64,000 nucleotides of DNA from Bryoerythrophyllum caledonicum (Eukaryota; Streptophyta; Bryopsida; Pottiales; Pottiaceae): NCBI GenBank assembly GCA_963971425.1, contig OZ020514.1:24540602-24604601 (forward strand), given 5' to 3'. A model generated the notes under the pieces. The model did not search any database. It was given only the letters and a program-made list of their open reading frames with translations, and was not told the origin of the DNA. Below are positions 22,562 to 34,611 of this stretch, in pieces; positions within the stretch are counted from its first letter, which is position 1, and each line of letters opens with the position of its first letter. Both the position numbers and the translations under genes were made by a program.

Positions 22562-25500
22562 ATGCGGAAGTATTCTAATGTTTGGTGGTTGGGGCCTTTG
22601 GATTTCGACGGATGTTCTTGCCAAATCTTCCCTTCGGATGCTCATATGAGTTCACCGAAGTTGGAACAAATTTCAAGTCAAATAAAGCACCATTGTGAAA
22701 GAACAACTTTCGGGGAGAAAGCATTACTCGCTCAACGAGTCGAAAACCAACATTTCCAAGACGTAGAATCTCGGCCTTCATAAGGGATGTGCCAGCTTTC
22801 ACCGATCAAATGTCAAGGATCGCCGGCTTTGAAATAAGCCACTCCTTCTTTAATCCCATCACACAGGAATGGATGTCATCGTTACAAAAGAAAAATTGCA
22901 TCTGATCAAGCTTTGTCTTCTTGTAGTTCTTCATCATGCCATTGTAGGTTGGTGCAGCAGTGTTATTGCTGTTCTTCACAACTTGAGCAGTACACTTCTT
23001 CTTGGTACCAGCCTGTAGTGCAAAACACGCTTTTGATGATGTCCTCGGAAGCCTTGCAATATGCCATTTGCTTTTGTTACATGTAGTCTCCAACACAGCC
23101 ATGATGTGGGTTACCCTTGTTGAAGTCCAAGTTTTTGTCAGACTGGCAAGGTTGGTTAGAGCTTCCGTTGCTTATGAATACATACAATCGTTAGTAGTAA
23201 GGTCCACAATAATTTAGGAGGACGCCCTTGTCTTGACCCTAGGACGTGAAACAATGATTTTGTCTGGACGATGAGAATCAAACTCACATCCAGGAGGAAG
23301 GTCGGGCTTCCATTTCAGGGACATGAAGACTTCCTCTCCTTCCACATGCAGAGGGCAAGTGCAAAACTCAGTAGCTTCAAGCATATTACCGAAAGCCTCA
23401 TGAAGTGCTTTGAGGGAAGGGTTGTCCCAGCCCTCTCTGTACAGAGGGAAGGGTTGCAATGCAATGAGCAGTATGAAGTCGAAGTTCTTCCTTTCCAAGA
23501 CCTTGTCTTCCTCGCTTTCCTTTTGAGTATTGATAGCAAGCCACGACTTGCATGAATGCACAAACCATGTCATCGACAATGGCAATGTACAAATCATTAC
23601 CATGTTTTCCTAATTTTGCAACCACTTATTGTGCACGGTCTCAACTAAATTGCAAGATGGCATTTCAACAAAATCTGATTCAGACATTTCTTGCAGACCA
23701 CAATTAAGAGAAAATGATCAAAGAACTTGTAAAAAGACAAGCATTTAATTGCCGCCAAGTGCCCATGAGCAACAAGGCAAGGCTGAACAACGTTGAAAGA
23801 TGTTCACCCAAAAATCTGCGTGTGTTCGACAAAGGGAAGCATCGACCGAGAACCCTGTGAAAGACCGGCAAGAAGGGAGGGGTCCAACCGCAGGAAGGTG
23901 TACCTGCAGCGGCACATCCATCTCCAAGGAGAAAGAACACGGGTCCGCAGGTCCAAAGAATTGCATGTGTCAATGGCGGCACATCAATACTAAAGAAAAT
24001 CAAACCGACAAAATGCACGTGCCCAATTGAGTGTGCCGCTGGCGGCGCGCCCCCATGGTGGCTGACTTCAAACAGAGCAATCATCACCAACTTGCGCTAC
24101 TATACTAACTTTGACACTTTTAGGGTCTTGACATCACAGGTGTTCCGTCAACGGCACACCCTATCAGACAACAAGATTTGGACTCCCGTTACATTGGTGC
24201 CATAATATGTCAATATCTAGATAATCAATCAAAAATAATTCAATAATTTTCAAATCAAAGTGCCATGAATGAAGAAAGAACATACCAATACTATAAACCA
24301 ATCCCACTGTCAGTATCGGTTATGCCAGAAGGGAAGCCATAAATCAAGACAAACAACACCACCATCAATTGTTGCCCCCGTAGATAACCACCACGGTTTG
24401 ATCGCCAAGTACTTTGCCTCGGCCTCCTCCATTGTCTTTGCATCTTCGTACTGCTTGTAGAGCTGACAATGTTGCTCCTGAAGGTCGACTCTAATGCTAG
24501 CCATCGTATGCTTTTCAACGGATTGAGTCCAGTGAAAAAGGCACGTTCTTTCCCAATTGTCCATCGGTACAGACGCATCACTGCTCCCGCAGAGAATGCG
24601 GACTGCATTCCAATTGGCCAGTGCGTTATCAGCCATAATTCCTTGAATGGAACTGTTGAAATATCGTGTCGAGCAACAACAGCATTCAAGTTCTTGAAGA
24701 ACTCAGGTTGGGCATTGACGTCCTTGGATTGCATGTCACTTACGGCAATTGTCATCACACAGCAGTAAGTGGAATCGTACACATGACAACCCATCATGGT
24801 CCATCCCTTTACTCGTTTGACATGGTCGAACATAATCCAGGAATCTCAAAGATTACCTCCAGGTTGCATTCGCTTCACAAGATCTACGCCGTTGCCACGA
24901 CCAAGTCCCGTCATCTTAAACACAAACACCTTGTCCAAATCAGCTCCTTGCCCCAAAAATCTATTCTCTTGTACAAAGGCTCAGTTGCTAAATCCCCGGA
25001 GTTTGGTGATGCTATCCATTACACCGAAGCGTTGCAAATATCTAAAAGTAGTAACCTCGTTTCAGATACTAGGCAATGTCATTTGCTTAAATTTTTCCAA
25101 GATTGGAACTAGTTCGTCTTAGAATAATGGCTTTTGTAAAACTCCCTTTGGACATAACAGTAACTCACCGAGGAACTCCTTACTTGCTTCCAAAATAATG
25201 GCAGAGTTTGTGGTAGTTGATGTCCGCTCCACTTGCTCAAAATCAGGCTCTTCAGCTTTGTCGCTGAATCTCTACAATTGCCTAATTTAACAGGATGCTC
25301 ATATGCTTGAATGTGCACACATAACCGAGTCATGTTGTCTGTCTCCAACACATAGTAAATTTTTGTTGGGCACGTACTCAAACATGAAGGTTGAACTCGG
25401 CAAAGTTTGCACACAAAGGTTGAACCGGAAGGAGAAGTCTCACCTACTCCAAAAATTGATGACAATGTTCCCTCCCACTCGGTCTCATTAACTTTCAACG

Positions 25501-26397
25501 CTCTATGTTTCTGGTCTAAGTGTTTGCACTGAGGATTTAAACATTGCAAATGTCCCAAACACGACAATGTCCTGAAGGTGAGGTTAGAAATATTTGCAAT
25601 GTGTGGTGATGGTTCTAGTCCAACTATGTCAATCATGTTTTTTATCCATACCGAGCAGTCGCCCGACCTGTGATGAAGCAATTCCTTTCCCAAGTAGTGG
25701 GAGCTCAAAGATGACATCTCCATTGAAAGTTGCTCGAAGGAAGTCAACCTTCTCAACTCTAATGGAATTAAAATCTATCTTGGTTAAGACAGATTTTGGC
25801 CTTGATTGAGACCCAAGATTTCAGAGACAACTGATAATGCTAGAAGATCAAACATGATTAGGAATAACAGCCGGCTTAGATCTTGGAGGCAGAGACGAAG
25901 TGGCAGCCGTTGTTAGAGCCATGGTCGGAAGTGGCGATTTCTCCTTGGATTTGGCAGAAGGATTGAAACCTAGACTATCACTATCGAAGTCATTTCTGAG
26001 AATGTCAACCAAGTTTCCTTCAGGTTCTAATTTCACTTTTCGTAGCAATGGTATCACATGGGGTGCTAGTTGACTGCTTTGGAGTTAACAAAAGAGAAGG
26101 GGAATCGTGAAGACTATCCCTCACACCATACACTCTGTACTTCCTAGGCTGAAGTGACCAGACTTCAGCATTGTTACAAATCGATGATGACTGAGCTACG
26201 GTGTGTGTTAGCTCTCTAGTAACCGTGTCAAATTCATCTTTTTCAACGTGCAAAGACCCTATTCAACAATGTGGACTTAATCGAAGGGAGCTAGCACTCG
26301 CAATTCCCTCAGAATCAGTGAAGAAACAGATTGGGACACCTGCACTATCTCCGCAGACTACGACGGATCCCGCCACATGATCCACCAAGGGAGCCAT
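22562..26397 (-). pseudogene. MULE-like transposase gene (copy F)
   Basis: The probable start is ATG at 26397 (MAPLVDHVAGSVVVCGD). A zinc-type region reads CLGHLQCLNPQCKHLDQKHR near 25.55-25.5 kb. The RNase-H-like core follows: FDHVKRVKGWTMMGCHVYD (24833), AVSDMQSKD, then MADNALANWNAVR with the second acidic residue, and RTCLFHWTQSVEKHT (24.65-24.45 kb). Downstream pieces at 23.6-23.2 kb and 23.1-22.6 kb end in GKNIRRNPKAPTTKH. This matches the arrangement of MULE-type transposases in non-flowering plants. Coding is in several frames with scattered stops. An intron-like gap at about 23.7-24.25 kb holds family-3 palindromes. It is divergently oriented to the ParB-like gene that starts near 27.27 kb, suggesting one two-gene element. 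A second, shorter copy lies at 58.6-59.7 kb on the other strand. Confidence 0.7.
23903..24160. repeat. Family-3 palindromes in the MULE gene gap
   Basis: Four copies of a GTGCCGCCGGCGGCAC-type dyad occur at about 23903, 23970, 24032 and 24141, each diverged at the centre. The same motif fills the intron and 3' flank of the ParB-like gene at 40.5-42.8 kb, which links the two genes to one element. Confidence 0.65.
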
Positions 26398-27271
26398 TCT
26401 AAACAAAATATGAAGTTGATAGTGAATGAAGAGAACAAAGACGAAACAAGAGGTCTCCCTTGTGCTGGCTAGAAGAAGTAGCATGGTACGCTCATCTCCC
26501 GATGAGCGCAATGTTAATGCATTAGCTACTTTGACATTAGAATGTGAAAAAGAAATCTAATCCGTTGTGAGGTTCAATTTTTGTGCACCAAATTAGATTG
26601 TGGAGAAATTCAAGACAAGAACATCGATTACATTATGATGTCAGGAATCTAATCAATGTAAGGAAATCGGATTTGAGGTCAATCCATATCACGGGATATG
26701 GGGAATGCGCTCAACTAAAAACCATTGAATTCAAGTCATTAAATACAATGTATTACAGATATTCGAGTTCAATATGGATATGAACTTGAAATTTTAATAA
26801 TGGTGGGAGTAAGATTGAGTGTTTTGGGTGTTTAGGCCACATTATAGCAATCAAATTGAAATTCAAAAAGGCAATGGCGATTTGTTGCATTAATGTTGTA
26901 CAAAGCCGGCGCTACGAGGGTGGGCTCGCTATAATGACCATTATTTGAAGTTGAAATAAGAGACGGGCTTGATGCATATTGATAAGGTCTCCAGGGTTTA
27001 GAAGATTCATTTCGAATAATGGAAGCAATCGTCTTTACGTGGAAGCCACAATATATGGAGCGAGGACAATTTGCCATTGAGGGTGGTTGATGATACGTCT
27101 TAAGCAATTTTTCCACTTACAACTTTGGTCCTTTGTCATTTTCATTGCGTGGAGTTCCAAGGTTCAATTGGTCTGCGATGTCTACTGCTGATTAGAATCC
27201 ATGGCGGCTGTTGGTGTCGTTGAAAAGGGTTTGCGTTAGAGTTTCTTCTAGTCTTTGTGCTTATGATGCAG
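26398..27271. promoter_or_regulatory. Shared upstream region of divergent MULE-like and ParB-like genes
   Basis: The 0.87 kb lies between the start of the minus-strand MULE-like gene and the first recognisable exon of the plus-strand ParB-like gene, so it probably held both promoters and 5' introns. I cannot name individual elements in it. Confidence 0.4.
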
Positions 27272-27365
27272 GTATTCATGACTTGCTCTAACGCGGCGGT
27301 TGCAGGGGATCGGTCGGAGCCTGCGGAAGAGGTTGACATCCATTAGCAAATGGACAATGGCTCCC
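27272..27365 (+). pseudogene. First exon (5' part) of third ParB-like gene, interrupted by CACTA
   Basis: The exon follows a GATGCAG acceptor-like site. An upstream ATG frame (MTCSNAAVAGDRSEPAEEVD) is closed by TAG just before a second ATG at 27350. From 27350 the frame runs into the CACTA insertion point and resumes at 40416, reading MDNGSPILEHRA up to a gtaagt donor at 40436. The target duplication CCC marks the break. The first ATG may be the original start, with CAG changed to TAG. Confidence 0.55.
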
Positions 27366-27390
27366 CACTACGACAGATTGCTACCTTTAT
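27366..27390 (+). repeat. Left terminal inverted repeat of CACTA
   Basis: 25 bp starting CACTACGACAGATTGC; perfect complement of 40388-40412. Preceded by target duplication CCC. Confidence 0.97.
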
Positions 27391-27399
27391 TGCAGGCGT

Positions 27400-28210
27400 T
27401 TATGACTGCGTAGAGTCATAAATTCACAGGAATATGACTACAGTGGTTTTTCAGAATATGACGCGCGCGGTGACAGGGTCTAGTAGTTACCGACGAGTCG
27501 CTTCGGACAGCCAGTCATTTGAATAAATACGCCTTGAAACGTATACTCAGCCCGAATGTACGTGCCACGTCAGCATTTCCGCCCCCAATTTGACCGGTCC
27601 CATTGACCAAGACTTTTCTTGACCTGCCCGGGCAGCTGAGGCCAAAATCCGACGTGGCATGTGACTCTGGCTAGTCATATTTTTTGCTGACGTGGATTAT
27701 GACTCCGTGGAGTCGTATTTTGCTGACGTGGCACCGCCACGTGGAATATGACAGCCAGTCATATTTTGGGCTGACGTGGAATATGACTCTGTGAAGTCAT
27801 ATTTTCGCTCATAATGTTGAGCACGTGAAATGTGTTTGCTAGTCATATTTTGTGCTGACGTGGAATACGACTCTGTGGAGTCATATTTTCAATCATAATG
27901 TTCAGCACGTGAAATGTGTTTGCTAGTCATATTTTGTGCTGACGTGGAATACAACTCTGTGAAGTCATACTTTCAGTCATAAAATCAGCCACGTAAAATG
28001 CGACTGCTAGTGATATTTTTGCTTACGTGGAATATGACTACGTGGAGTCGTATATGGGCCGATATGACGGTCCGTTATTCCTAGTGTTGTGACTACTTTT
28101 AGTCATGTTTTCCAGATCACTAGTCATATTTAAGTGCAAGAGATGGATAACTGGTTCCAGTCACATCAATTTAGCTGTATGACTTTGTGGAGTCATATAC
28201 TGAGAATCTA
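27400..28210. repeat. Left subterminal TATGACT/AGTCATA array
   Basis: More than a dozen TATGACT or AGTCATA words appear, many as dyads with a 5-7-bp spacer such as TATGACTCTGTGGAGTCATA. A longer tandem unit of about 80-90 bp includes GCTGACGTGGAATATGACT. In En/Spm, subterminal repeats of this kind bind TnpA; the same role is likely here. Confidence 0.9.
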
Positions 28211-28426
28211 AGAGCGAGAATTCAGAGATTCTGGCATCACAAATGACGGCGTGCTGTTATAGTTGCATTAGAGACAGTTGTTAACTACACTCCTGTATTC
28301 TTCTTCATCACAGGCAATGATGGCGCAATGTAGGGAAACGTAATGGGGTCCATCAACAAGAACTTTGTGCAAAAAAAGCCTCAATAGGTTGTATTTAGTT
28401 CTTGGAGAGGTCTTACGTACTATAGC

Positions 28427-31400
28427 TCACGCTGCCTTCAATGCAGCTACGGGCCATTTCGTAATGGAGTTGAGTGCATCCCCCAAGCGTTGCATTGGTG
28501 GATCATCGTCATTGTTAGGCTCGAACAAATAGAGCGTTTCCGAACCTGGGACAACCGATGAAATCATTACCGACGCATTATCTTCCTCAATCATCCGGCC
28601 GTGCATCGTGCCTCCTGCAAGGCTCACAATCGAGCCATGAGCCACAACTTTGTCAGTGGGCTCGTTATTATCGTCAAAATCCATGACGGCCACCTTCGAT
28701 TGCGGTGCCAACGTTGCAAGTGCCACCTCCCCTATCAACTGCACGGCTTCACGTTCCTGTGTCAAGAGTTGAAAGGTCCACCATATTAATGACTAGAAAA
28801 TACAACTAACAATTTCTAAAGCAAATACCTAACAATAGGATGGAGAAGAAAGGGAGAGAGAGCTTGCATGGTTTCATTATATGGCATATGAAGCGGTCAT
28901 GGACCTACCGGGATAAGTGTTATTGCAGCTAGGCGGATGTTCTTGCCCAAATATTCCACGCAATATTCCATGTCCGATGGGTTACGGGCTAAGGCCTGAA
29001 ATGGCTCTATTAGGCGGCTCAAGTAGTCGTCGTTAGGCTCTAGTGGGTCCCATCGTGGACAAGTGAGGACATTTGAGGGAGGAGACTCATTCGTTGCGGT
29101 TGCATCGCAATCGAATTGAAGGCAACGAGCTTTAATAGCTGATGACATAGGGACTGCGCTAAAGAAATCATGTAGATTTCTCTTACTACCGCCAATTTCC
29201 TTTCCCCACAAAAAACTCCACTTCACCGATGTGGAGTTTACCAAGAACTTAGCTACAATCTCGAGCAGACTATGCTCAATAGGCGACCATATCCCCACGT
29301 CAAATCGACTACGTAACATGGACAAGAAAGGGCCACAATCAGCCCTTTTCTTGATTTTGACCTTGTGGTCTTGATCGTAGTAGACCAGTAGATCTGCACC
29401 CCACTCTTGCCTATCGTGTAGTGGCCTGATATCACATAGAAGCCCCACAACATTCAAAACGATGACCTTTCTACGCAAATCATCACAAATCCTTACCGGT
29501 GGACATTTCCCCCCGCCTCTAGCCTTCTTCTTCTTAGCAGGACTACTTCCTTTGTTTGCCCGCTTCTTCTTTGCGGCAGGCTCCTCCTGGCTCTCTTCAT
29601 CATCCTTCGAGCACCACATCGCTTACATACAGTCAAACAATGGTTTCCCACAAACGAATGCATATATAACAAGACTCTGTGATACAGTGCTGTAGTGCAT
29701 TTATGACTAATACGTGTAATATACAGTGGAATTGTCACTGGATTGTGTCAGATTTTTGAGATACGTTACTCATACTTGTGACATTTCATTGCTTATATTA
29801 CTGTGTCTTGTCACATTCGCTCGGTATATTACTGATCCCTGTCACATTCGTTGGGTACATTACTGATCCCTGTAGCATTCACGTGGTTTATCACTAGTTC
29901 ATGCTAATCACAGGGTTGACTAATCCATACATTTAATCTACTCTCTCATACATTTCATGTATTTGGAAGTGGAAGGGTACCTTGTCCTTCGCGGTCGCGC
30001 GGCGCGTGGTACGACCTTTGCGATCCTCCAAGAGCTTCTCGGCCTCGCCCTTCCTCTTCTTCGGCGATTTTTTATCCTTCTTTGGCATTGAGGGGGGTTC
30101 CGGATCCGCACCTTCCTTAGAGTTTTTGGCAGCCTTGGCTGGTTCAATCTGAGAATTCAAACATACAACGCCCTCGGCGTCACCGGACTTCACAGTAGCC
30201 CCTTCCTCCTAATAGCAGACATCAAAGAGAAGTGAGTACAACAAACAACCTAACTGATTGACCAACCATCTATTAGCTTGATTCACTATTTTCAGTACGT
30301 TCCTGGGTGTTGAAGTCATACCTCTGCTGCTCCTTCAGCTACCTCATGACGAGTCATGTGGACCTCTTCATCCGTGTTTGTTGCGGTTTCATTTGTGCCC
30401 CACACAGGATCCATGATTGCCATAGAAACAACCGGCAATTTTGTTGATTGTGGATGGGCCTCCTCCAATCCCGTATTGCCCATTTCTGAGGATTCAGGTG
30501 CGGTCGATGGCAGCCGATGCTTCCGGAACTCGAGTAGCAGCTCCTTCATGCTGCTTTTCATGTCCTCTAACTCGCCTTTAACATCTTGTATGTGTGCCTC
30601 CACCTCGCTCCTTAAAGCTGCAAGGCCTCTTGGATTGGACCCTCCGCCTCTTGAAGTGGACGACTGTGGGCGACCTGATTTGCCGGGTGTCATGAGCTCT
30701 GCTTCGATTTCCAATTGCGTTGGAGGCCGATCCAACTGTACGGCCTGTGAGAGAAGCAACTGATCATCCATAAAGATCTATGCAATTATCAATACGGGTC
30801 AGAATCACAGTGAAGAGAAGCGTTTTATAATTGTACAGTGATATCACTATCTGCAGTCACCTAATTGTCTTGAGATTGGTAATATGACTCTATAACGTTA
30901 CAAAATCTAGTTGCATGTGGCTGGAGAATATGACTGCCTTCAGTCATTCTCTGTAGGAAATCTCACTGTCAGTAGTAAAGTGAATGTCAGCAAGCAGTCA
31001 TACCATCAAAAACATTTTAGCAGAAGTTGGTGAACGTGACTTACAAGGCGAGATCTCACTTCCCCTTCAGACCTCCCGGAGTGCGACACGTTCTGGACAA
31101 CTTGTCTCACGTTCTTCATACGTTCTGCCTCTGCAATCTTGTCTGTCCTTGCTATCAACTTCTTGAAGTTCTCCGCATGCTCCTTTTTCACGTACCCTGG
31201 CAGAGGCTCGCCCTTATCGAGAAGCCTCTTCATATTTGCCCTCTTTGTGCGCATTTGTTGACGCAATTCTTGGAAGAACACGTCCTCTGGAACATCCTCC
31301 AGCCCACTCCGGTATTCAAACTGTGCCGCCATCCTGTCCTTGATTGCCATGAGCAGCACTCGAGGATGCAATTTGAAGTTGTCCACGCTTCAGTCCAAGT

Positions 31401-33452
31401 CGCGGGAATAGCCACGAAGTTTGGTTAGCCAATTAGGCCTATGCGCTCCCGTCGGGCATCCCAGATTATCAACTTCAACCCACATTTGGGACTCCTTGTC
31501 TCCGGATCTCTTCATACTCCGCCTCAAATCCTTCAACTTGGACTGACGGTGTGGAGATGTTTCAAGATTCCGTACCTTCTTTCGTAATTCATTCGGATCT
31601 GCACCCTTTTGCGCCATCCGCCTCAAGACCCCAAGTTCACGTAATTCAATCTCATCAAGGAGTTCCGTGCATTGCTCCGGTGGTGCCTCCTCCTCTTCAT
31701 CTTCAGTGTACCGCTCTTCCTCGGCATCCTCTTCTCCTTCAGACCTTAGAAGGGTCTCATCTTCACCATCGGTTGTACTCCCCAGCATTGTCGAAGAAGC
31801 CATGTTGCTCTTCCTTGGACGAGATTGCACTCTCCAGGAGGTAGGCTTATCGCCAGAACAACGTACCCCCTATAGGAAATGATTGAGATGGAATTTAACG
31901 GGCGCCTACAGTATGACTGAAACCCGCTATGTTTATTCAATTATGACTTCACGTAGTCATAATCACAACAACATCACTACAGGTAGTCATATTCGACACT
32001 CAGCATGACTGAAACTAGTTATGTTGTACTCACCATGACCGAAACATATTTTGCACTCACCATGCCTTGCATCAAACCATATACTAAGGCAAAGTACAAG
32101 TAGTTTGGATTCTTGCCTTTCGTTTTTTTGTTTGTAACGGCTCTTCTACGAGTTCGTCCTCACCGTCGTCGTCTTTGCCGCTAACACCTTGTGGTAGTAG
32201 CCTCCTTTGCGTTGATCGGGTCCGCGATGGCTGAACACTGGAAGGCCCTTCGAAGGGCACATTATGGCTGCTCTCAACAACATCCGCAATCTCAATCGAA
32301 GTCATTTCCAAGACCGGCAAGGTAGTCGCAGGGAAACTAGCAATTGTTCGAAAAACTTCAATTTGTGCATGGTCCGATAGATTAGCAATGTCTCTTATCA
32401 CTTTTCCAACTAAATTAGCCATATCCACAGAATTTATGACTACTCCAAGTCACTGCTGCAGCTGAATGTGACTACAGAAAGTCACGATCTCTGCACATAC
32501 GACCCCACGGTCTCACAATATGAATTACAACTTCATTCATGATATTTGGGGTTTATGTAAATTACTGGGAATTCATTAATTTCTCATACATTATTCGAAG
32601 AAGACCCTAAACCCAAAAGAATAAACTCCAAAACTAACATGCATGGATTTGAAGCAATCGTTCAAGACCATAACATCTGACAACGAAAAGTTCAGATCCC
32701 CACCCACGAAAAACTTGACAAAGCAAGAACAAGGAGGCTCATGCTCGGGGGTATGAAGTTTGTGAGTGAGAGACAAAGAATGAGCAGTTGTTGAGCTAGT
32801 ATAGAGGCCTCGTGGATTATCGGTGGACCAAACCCTAAACTATCAATGATGGCACAACTCTAATCGAAGGCCATGAGGGCGACCTCACCCCAAAAAGGCT
32901 TCACCGCAGCAGCTCTGAGCTTGAAGGCCAGGAGGGCGACCTGATCACGGGTAGGAGGGCGACGGCCACACCCCCGAGCAACCAAGAGGGCGACGACACC
33001 ACCGGTGTTGACCTCGGCTATGGACGGCCACGAGGGCGACCAGGAGGGCGACGGCCACGAGGGCGACTAGGAAGGCGACGGCTACGAGGGCGACCAGGAG
33101 GGCGACCAAGAGGGCAACGGCCAGGAGGGCGACGGCCAGGAGGGCGACCAGGAGGGCGACGGCCAGGAGGGAGTCTTCTCCGAATTCGGCCATATCCTCA
33201 CCCCTGAGCGCAGGAAGGGCGACCTCACAACCGACATCGGAGCCTCGATGCTTTGCCCCTGTGAAACCCTAACTTCGGCCTGGACTCAAGACCAAGCAGC
33301 AAGGCGCACGAGGTTTCAACTCACCTCTTGTCTTGCGGTCGCTTGAAGGTCGTTGGTGCAGCCATAGGCAAGCCTAAACCACGCATCACCTCCTTGTTCT
33401 TGGCAATCGTGTTGTTTCTCAGGTTCTCGTAATCTGATTGCTCAGGGGCCAT
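28427..33452 (-). CDS. TnpA-like CACTA protein, multi-exon, with one in-frame TGA
   Basis: The first exon runs from ATG at 33452 ([16 protein letters not shown]) to a gtgagt donor after 33325. Later exons: about 32428-32084; 31872-31045 ([19 protein letters not shown], then [18 protein letters not shown] and [12 protein letters not shown], the layout of plant Transposase_24/Ptta proteins); 30774-30324 (coiled coil); 30214-29950 (Lys-rich); 29619-28911 (a domain of about 200 aa I do not recognise); and 28765-28427. The last ends in [16 protein letters not shown], which resembles the TNP1/En-Spm C-terminal domain (Transposase_23). Several junctions keep phase (for example 31045/30774, 30324/30214 and 28911/28765); the junction into 29619 is unsettled. 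A TGA at 31390-31392 breaks the Transposase_24-like part in frame. The product should bind the TATGACT subterminal motifs; the TGA would truncate it unless spliced around or read through. Confidence 0.75.
32930..33185. repeat. GC-rich GAGGGCGAC minisatellite in CACTA
   Basis: Tandem 9-18-bp units of GAGGGCGACGGCCAG type lie in the predicted first intron of the TnpA-like gene, near the divergent promoter region. GC-rich repeats in the first exon or leader are also a feature of maize Spm. The Ala/Val/Leu frame through it is not a gene. Confidence 0.85.
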
Positions 33453-34611
33453 CGTGCTTGGTCACACACTCCGCCTCTGAGAAGCGCACTAACGGCAGTC
33501 CAGGATGGTCGCTACAGTGCGCGGTAGGGTTTGTTAGTCGGCCACGTCGCCCTGGTCAACGTCCTTTGACCGATCCCCGCCGACCTGGTCTCGGTTACGG
33601 GCTCCAATTATACGTGTTACTACCTTTGGTCATTCGTATCTGTGTGACTGCCTTCAGTCATACGTATGACTCGCTATAGTCATGTGACTCCATCCTCCAG
33701 GCCGGGACAGGGGTGGAGAGCCCCTTGAATTTGGTATGGATTGGTTTCCTGTGATTGTGTGTAGAAAATTTAAACGACACAGTGTCGTCTCCGGCTTATC
33801 GCTCATGCAGTGCGTATGCCTCTCGGTGATTGGGTGTTAGATTATAATACCAATTGATTTTTAACTTTGTTGCTGTTTTTTCAGTAAAACTTCAATGGTG
33901 ACCGGTGTGGTGAGAAGCACCATTAATGTAATATGTTAGTGGGTGTCAAATTCCTGTTCATCTGAATCACTACCAAATCACATACACTACGTATAGCTTG
34001 CATGTCCTGATAAGCTAGTTTGAAGTTTGCAGTTTGGATGTAGAATTGTGTCTGCTTTCTTGTCCTGTGGTGCACGATAAGGTTTAGAGTAGGTACTTAA
34101 TTCTCAAATTTAGATAAGTCCATTATGATGTATGGTATAGATTTTTGTTCTATTCAATCATTAACAACTCACATATACTACACATGGCTTGCATGTGTTG
34201 ATAAGCTGGTTTGTAGTTTGGAATCAGAGCTTGTTTGTGTTGTGGTGTAGGATAAGTGTACGGTGGCTTTCTAATGTTAAGTAGGGGTTAGATTGTATGT
34301 GGGTACTTGATTAGATTGGGTGGTGAATGGTTTGATTCCTGATTATAGATTCTCAGAATTTTATGACAACTTCCAGTCATGTATGTGACATTCGGAAGTC
34401 ATATAACACCCTCTCGTCATTTGCATCACTATCTCTTGTAATAAATATGAGCGATTCCTCTTATATGACTTTCTCCGGTGATATTTCCGTTGCACAAAGG
34501 TATGCTCATTTCAATATCATAAGTGGCGTGTAATGTGTATAAGAATTGTATTGTCATTGCCTCCAAGAGCTCCTTGTCACCCTGAACGTGTGTTTTGGTT
34601 CTTTCCATAGG
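33453..34611. promoter_or_regulatory. Divergent promoter region between TnpA-like and TnpD genes
   Basis: This 1.16-kb gap separates the start of the minus-strand TnpA-like gene from the start of the plus-strand tnpD gene. It holds TATGACT/AGTCATA copies at about 33645-33690 and 34365-34475, so a TnpA-like protein could act on both promoters. No other gene is visible. Confidence 0.6.

Noticed and set aside
28060..28090. Alternative left end of the CACTA element near CCTAGTGTTGTGAC
   Set aside because: No match to the right terminus; the 27366 end matches it perfectly for 25 bp and has the CCC target duplication.
32945..33193. 82-aa Ala/Val/Leu-rich ORF resembling a transmembrane protein
   Set aside because: Minus-strand reading of the GAGGGCGAC minisatellite.
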